Assembly (NCBI GenBank): GCA_963920765.1
Contig: OY987249.1
Span: forward strand, 13,764,817 to 13,828,816
Length of the DNA: 64,000 bases
Direction of reading: 5' to 3'
Origin: Ulota crispa
Taxonomy: Eukaryota; Streptophyta; Bryopsida; Orthotrichales; Orthotrichaceae
In this document: in pieces, positions 58,177 through 64,000 of the stretch
Numbering within the stretch: the first letter of the stretch is position 1
Layout of the letters: the number at the start of each line of letters is the position of its first letter
Translations under genes and position numbers: made by a program
Notes under the pieces: generated by a model
The model's database searches: none
What the model was told of the DNA's origin: nothing
What the model saw: only the letters and a program-made list of their open reading frames with translations

Positions 58177-59449
58177 TAATTGATGGTGTGGAAAGTGGTG
58201 GAGTGAGGAAGGGATCTATCTTTTTAGTCCCTAATCCTATGAAAATTCACAATAATGCCAACATTAACAAGACTATACTTTTTTTAATACAATATGATAA
58301 ACAAGAGATTTTGTCAACAAATTAGCAGGTTTAGAGCATTTTCAATGCAATATTGGAGACAACGTGCAATTGACAAAAATGTTGCATACAAACAGCATTG
58401 GGAGCTAGAAGTGTTTGTTCAATGCAATCAAGCTTACCTTTTGATTTCTTCATGAGTGTGGACTTTCATTTTCGTTTCCCACATGGAACATTTTACAACT
58501 TTTTAAAAATCTACATATGCTTTGTCAACTAAGGAATCCAAGGCTTGCAAAGGGAACAGTTTCTCCTTGCATAAGGAGGAGGAAATTTATTGTAGTAACA
58601 AGATAATGTCCTTTCTGCTCTCTTTTATGGTGGTTACATAGAAGCATGATGCACTGGTATCGACTCATCAAATTTCCAAACTTTCCTTTTTAACACACAT
58701 TATCAGTGATCCCAAACATTATTTTCATCACAAGTGGCTAAAAACAAGGTCAAAAAAGTTAAAATTTCAAATTAACACTAGAAAGTTAAAATAGAGCTAA
58801 AAGTCTAACAACTTTTGGATTGGCTTGATGTTCCTTGAAGTCTCTAGATTTTGCACCCAAACATTTGAATTTAGTATTTTTAATATAAAAACTATTAGTG
58901 TGAGTGTATATAGGCATTGTACATTGCATTGTGGATGGAGGAATTTTGGATGGGATTGGTTGGAAGCCCACACTCCCATGTATAAGGGAGAAGGTTGGTG
59001 ATGTGTCACTTTTTTTGTCTTGATTGGGTAAGGTTTTTGTAACTCTGAAGTAGTGAGCTAGCTAGATCCACTTACTTTGAATGACCTTAAGTTTTGGAGT
59101 TTTTTCTCATTTGAGGAGTTTTTTTTTTTTCCCATCAAGTATAGCTAAACATAGTTTCATGAGATTAACCATTAGGTAATTTTTTTTTTTGGGAAAAAAT
59201 CACATCAAAGTCCGAAATCCATATTGTGAATTGCTACCCAAATGAACAAATATGAGAATCTCAACGGTGTGGATTTTGCAAATTTACTTGGATTTGAAAT
59301 CAAACTAGCTTTATACTTTTGATTTATAATTGGGTATAGAATGACTGGTTTGGATTGTGTGAATACTTGTTGAACTTTTAAAAATTGAGAGAATGTGCTG
59401 AAGTTTCTATATTGGAGTTACACTAAATTTTCTTAGCAAGACTCTCAAG
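58177..59449. other. Gene-free stretch
   Basis: AT-rich intergenic sequence with short open frames only; nothing I can support. Confidence 0.4.
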
Positions 59450-60163
59450 GGTTAAGCATGGAGTAGTCAATGCTCAAAAGCCACAACCGAGCTTACTCAA
59501 AGGACTCAAGTAAAATCACAAATGATTCTCAATGTTGATAATCATTTGTGAGCTCATTTGGGCTGCAAACTATTGTAATCTTAATTCAATAGTAGCAAGT
59601 CGATATAGACAAGGCATGTTATAATTATTGTTTGTAGCATTTTGTCTAACATTGAGAATCACCAATTGCTAATACCCCTGGATTTAGCCTAATTCTCTTG
59701 GATAAAATTTTAGAAATTGTTTTCATTATACAACATAGGGGATCAACATACAAGTGAAACACAACCTTTGTTTAGGTTAACCCTAATTTCTCTATCCAAA
59801 TTCAAATGATTTTTTATGCTTGAATGCAATGAGAAATATGTGTAATACCTCATTTTTTTCCCTTCCTCTAAATCAACAATTAGTTAAAAGACCATGTGCT
59901 TTCGAGCATTGTTCCTCATGCAGCATTTGCACCAACGCATTCACCCATCATTGGCACTATTCAATTTTTTTTTTTTTAAGAATTTATTTTCTCTACCAAG
60001 AAATGTCAAAAGAATGAATATATTAATAACAAAAATGGAACCGATTGAAAATGCATGAAATTCAAGAACCGCATCGTAAGAGGTTTTTTCATGGCAGTAC
60101 ATGCTTGTTATAGAGCTATGTGGAACCTTGTCATCAGTGGATGGGATTTAGAATTATGCCATA

Positions 60164-61346
60164 CTAGTGTAACCCGTGTGTCCTATGAACACAATTTGAA
60201 AAATTTGATGGCACAATAAATCTCATAGTGTCACACACACTCCATCAATCAAAAGGTAAAGTATTACATATTCTTGTCATTCTTGTCAGCTTCTTCATTT
60301 GCACTCTTTATAGACACCTCAGTCTCCATCACTCCTCTAAACCTCTTAAACCTTAGAACTCATGTCTACCACAATTGAGCACAAAGTCCTCTTCTCACAA
60401 TCATTTGATACAAAATTGAATTACACTCTAAATAATTGCAAAGTAGATGTTCAAATCTGAAATTTCATTTACCCGCAAGAAAATAATTCTTACTTTTAAT
60501 ATGCGCACTTCAATATCAAACTTTACCCATGCAGTAGAATATTTGTCTTTGTTTAGCAAACATTCTCTTGTATTAAAGCATTTTTTGTTTTGTACCCATA
60601 CATTAGGAAAAATTTGAGCCCTCCACAAGGCCCTTAAGAAATGTGCATATAGAGAAAAAAGCTGCCATTTCTAATAGTCAAATCTAACATTTGCAAGTAG
60701 TTAGATGTGCCACGACTAATTTAAAATATATAAAAAGTAAATTTTTTTTTCTCTTATATATTTTTTAATTTTTTTTTACCTCCGTTATGTAGCGCGGCAC
60801 AGTTTCATAAGGGCCCTTTGGAAGGCTCTGAATTTTGTTATTGGAGTTTTTTATCCAAACAATAAAAGGAACATCACTATTTTTTCATGCATAAAATTAT
60901 TATTTATTTTTTACCTACACAAGTTTTTCACCCACATAATAATCATTCACGCAATTTTTTTTTGTTTTTTGTTTTTTACCCAAGCTTTTTTTTACATGTG
61001 CCATTTTTTACTCATGCAATTTTTTACCCTTGCAGCAAGTTTATTCCTTACGCAAGTTTTCCACCCATAAATTTCCATTATGTTGCAACAAAAACAAATT
61101 GACAAACAGACTAATCTATTACATATAGGCATAAAAATATTTTTTATTTTTTACCTACACAAATATTTTACCCACGTACTAATCATTCAAGTTGTTTTTT
61201 ATATTTTCTATAGTTTTTGCTTTTTACCCATGCATTTTTTTACTCATGCAATTATTTACCCAAGCATCGGTTTTTGCACACACAAGCTTTTTTACCCTCA
61301 ACAAATATGATTCACAGACACCCCTAATCTATTATATATATATAGA
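60164..61346 (-). mobile_element. Helitron-like non-autonomous insert
   Basis: Read on the minus strand it starts TCTATATATATATAATAG and ends CGGGTTACACTAG followed by T. A small hairpin (TGTGT, 7-nt loop, ACACA) lies 13 nt before the CTAG. These are Helitron features. The base before TC is G, not the usual A. The uninterrupted copy at about 43300 shows the empty site. No Rep/helicase gene is present. Confidence 0.5.
60890..61340. repeat. Tandem duplication of about 235 bp inside the Helitron-like insert
   Basis: Two copies share TATTTTTTACCTACACAA, TTTTACTCATGCAAT and an end ACAGACTAATCTATTACATA or ACAGACACCCCTAATC-type. The second copy ends at the element's terminus, so the terminus itself is duplicated. 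Confidence 0.75.
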
Positions 61347-61456
61347 CTAGGAATTGCAATTTCTTGAGGCATTTTACCAAACGCATGCAAAACGCATTAT
61401 ATTAATGTATGTATCCAAATTTGTTTCACCAAACTCCAAAATTCATGCCCTTGAGG

Positions 61457-62184
61457 GTGATTGCAAGAAACATTTCTACTATTTTTAATTCCCTTCACTT
61501 CCTGCAAGTGCTTTTTGGCTTGTAACTTTTGCGCATCAAGTTTTTTTGAGCTGAAATTTTAGAGGAAGACACATGTCATAGTTACAAACCTTCCCTAATT
61601 TTTGCAGTTTTTTTGAAATTACTTTACTATTTTTCAACAGCCCCCAAATAGGTGTCTACCTTGGCCATTTTGGGGGATTTTTAGTACTATTTTGGGTCCA
61701 AAAAAGCTTTTCTAGGGCTATAAATCAGGTTTGTTATTTATGGAGCATGCTTACATGCATTTATAGAAGGGTTTTGCAAAATTATAAATTCCATGGCATC
61801 TACATTGTCTCAAAGTGGGCATCCTATCTCCCTTCATTGGCAAAGTACAAAGAAATTCCTTAGCAAAGCAATTGTACCATGTGAATACAATTAATGGGTT
61901 CTCAAATGTCCAGTTTTTATTTTATTTTATTGAATTATTCTACTACTTTCTAAAAAGCAAGAAAAAAATTGGCTTTTTGTTGGTGATTTTGTTTTGCGCA
62001 TAACTTTTAGAATAAAAATTTTCTAGGTCTGTATTTTCACAAGTATGCTATTTTAAGTGCTTTACAAATTTTCCATATTTTATTTTATTTATAAAAAAAT
62101 TATCCCAAAAGCTCATAGTACTACCTAGTACTACCAATACTAAGGGTGTTTGAGACAAAAATGTGAAGTGTTTCTTGCAACTAG
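61457..62184. mobile_element. hAT-like MITE, 728 bp
   Basis: Ends GTGATTGCAAGAAACATTTC and, in complement, CTAGTTGCAAGAAACACTTC. An 8-bp target duplication is seen: CCTTGAGG at 61449-61456 and CCTTGATG at 62185-62192 (7 of 8). Eight-base duplications are typical of hAT. The other copy of the host repeat lacks it. No gene. Confidence 0.7.
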
Positions 62185-63600
62185 CCTTGATGTAATGCTA
62201 ATGGACCTTCAAGTACGCATTGTATATAAATCTTGTTAGATGTGCAACAATTATTATCATTTTTGGATTTTTCATGGATAGAACAACATGCATCCGAGAA
62301 TGCATGCAAGTAAGGAATAATTGGATTGAATCATCTATGTGTGCATGTTTGTACAAAATAAGCACCTAATATTAGTAACATTTACCTGAGTTTTGTTGCA
62401 TCTCATGTTTATTCAGTGGGATTGGGCAATTTCATCTATTTTTCCCATCCATTTGGGTTTTAGTTCCAAGGTAGCCATTGTCCAAATGAAGTAAGATTGT
62501 GGCAAAAATTTGTCCCAAACAATTGCAGCTCCTCCGTACTCAAGGTTGACTTCCATTGTGCAAGAATTGGAAGTCAAGAAATAACAAGCTATTTATCATG
62601 AAAACAGGCTAAAGAAACATCAAGACTTAAAATAAAAAATTATGTGCTAGAAGATTTTTTTAGGTTTCATTTTTTATTATAAGAAAATAAGGGGCTTCAA
62701 ACATAAAATCTGGTCTTCAATCTTCTCACCACACAAGATCTCTGCTCACTCTTGAATTGTTTTTGTTCCCTTGTACGTGCAAAGTCTGAGACACCTGTGA
62801 GTTTGCGGAAGTTTCTATGAGAGAAGTTTCCAAGTTTGAGGACGCAGGTGAATGAGTGGCTAGAAGTCACAAAAGGTGAGTTTCTGAAATTCACTCCTTA
62901 CATGAATCACGTTAGGAGTGAAGTTTAGAGGTGAGTCACCTTGCAATGCACAGGTGAATTCACAAAAATAAATCGTTAAACATGAGTCACCTAAAAAAGT
63001 TGATGTTTGAAGCCCTTTAATGTTGATCAATGTGGCCAATTCCAAACCACCATGGAGGACGACCATCAATCTGGAATCATGGATGGAATTTTCATAAAAT
63101 ATTCTTGATCATGTAAGTATAGTAGCAGCTTCCAGAAATGAAAATTTAATGCAACACGATATTCTTGGAACTTGACCATTTTTATTAAAAAAAACTAAAA
63201 ACTAAAGACCAAAATTAGATTTTAGAGTATAGTTATAATCATATCAATTATAATAATTTCCCCTTGCTCCCCAAGTTCCGTAACCCAGTGAATTCAACTT
63301 GCATTTAGAAAATACCAAAACTTGATGTTCACACAAAATGAGTCATTTGTGTCAATTGAAGAAAGAACTGGCAGTTCACTTTGTACTTTTTGGAATTTTT
63401 TGGCATCTATAATCTACCACCATTCGCCCCCATTATCTACCACTGAGACTTCAATTGCTCTTTCACATGAGTCATCTAACGAGGGACTACATTCTTTTAT
63501 CAACATCTACAAGTTGAAGCGCAGTACGGAAACTTGAAAATGTTTTATCTGTTGGATTTTAAGGTATTTCACAATAATTATTTAACCCAAATACTATTTT

Positions 63601-64000
63601 TGTTTAGGGAATCAAGGCAAAATTCCACACAACATTCAATAGCCTGAAAAGAGGCTGCCTCTCTTCTCTTCAGGAATCATCCACAAACTTCATCCTTGAC
63701 TTGTTTTTTTTGTTTTTTTTTGACATGGCTAGGCCCCCACATCAATGTATGTGCACTAAATTGAACCTCTCTTTCATAAACTTTATGACAAATTTAACCA
63801 AATGTCTCCATAGCTAGAGAAGAGTGTGGAATATTCCACGCCATTCCATCCCATGTATGAAATGGTGTGGAATATTCCACACGACTCTCTTGGAGGGAGG
63901 GCAACCTTTATTAGTGCAAGTGAATGTTATGAAGTTGGCTTGGAATTGTATAATTTAAAAACAATAAACAAGGTTGTAGTATAAATACTACAAAATAACA
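63601..64000. other. Gene-free right end containing a compound palindrome
   Basis: At 63821-63888 the perfect 14-bp palindrome GTGGAATATTCCAC occurs twice within a larger inverted repeat. The arms contain AGAGTGTGGAATATTCCACG and its counterpart. The rest is unremarkable. Confidence 0.8.

Larger units (their letters stand above)
59450..63600. repeat. Inverted duplication of about 2 kb, right copy, interrupted by two insertions
   Basis: Homologous parts are 59450-60163, 61347-61456 and 62185-63600. The gaps are a Helitron-like insert and a hAT-like MITE. Aligned against 42120-44100, both gaps have clean edges. Confidence 0.85.

Overview
This is a stretch of nuclear DNA from a land plant, almost certainly not a flowering plant. 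The plant call rests on spliced genes with GT-AG introns, a P-class pentatricopeptide repeat (PPR) protein, a plant-type PEX11, chloroplast-targeted proteins and TTTAGGG telomere-like words. The non-angiosperm call rests on a plastid-derived insertion at about 16.86-17.40 kb. It carries psaM and psb30 (ycf12), which bryophytes, lycophytes, ferns and gymnosperms keep in their plastid genomes but angiosperms have lost. I cannot name the species.

Five host genes are supported. (1) Plus strand, 176-2751: the C-terminal part of a low-molecular-weight protein tyrosine phosphatase whose P-loop exon lies off the left edge. (2) Minus strand, 5412-6440: an intronless ALKBH2-type DNA dioxygenase. (3) Plus strand, 7689-11042: a three-exon chloroplast DUF1279 membrane protein. 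(4) Minus strand, 16373-18702: a two-exon PEX11 peroxisome proliferation protein, with the plastid DNA in its only intron. (5) Plus strand, 46099-56178: a twelve-exon P-class PPR protein resembling Arabidopsis EMB976 (At5g27270). They look like ordinary housekeeping and organelle genes with no operon-like relationship.

The rest is AT-rich and dominated by class II DNA transposons. Two 5.6-5.8 kb PIF/Harbinger elements lie in opposite orientations (19062-24657 and 32356-38117). Each has terminal inverted repeats, a 3-bp target duplication, a DDE nuclease gene and a Myb/SANT-like gene, all decayed. Six complete non-autonomous elements with TTAA target duplications and CCCYTWAA ends, the signature of piggyBac-type transposition, lie at 10.5, 12.4, 13.8, 24.9, 31.3 and 38.2 kb. 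There are also MITEs of Mutator-like, CACTA-like, TA-target and hAT-like type, a Helitron-like insert and many minisatellites.

Two inverted duplications shape the right half. The PPR locus (exon 2 plus downstream DNA) has an internally deleted inverted copy at 28.0-29.8 kb. A segment of about 2 kb at 42.1-44.1 kb recurs inverted at 59.5-63.6 kb, where two later insertions interrupt it. No rRNA, tRNA, CRISPR array or LTR retroelement was recognised.
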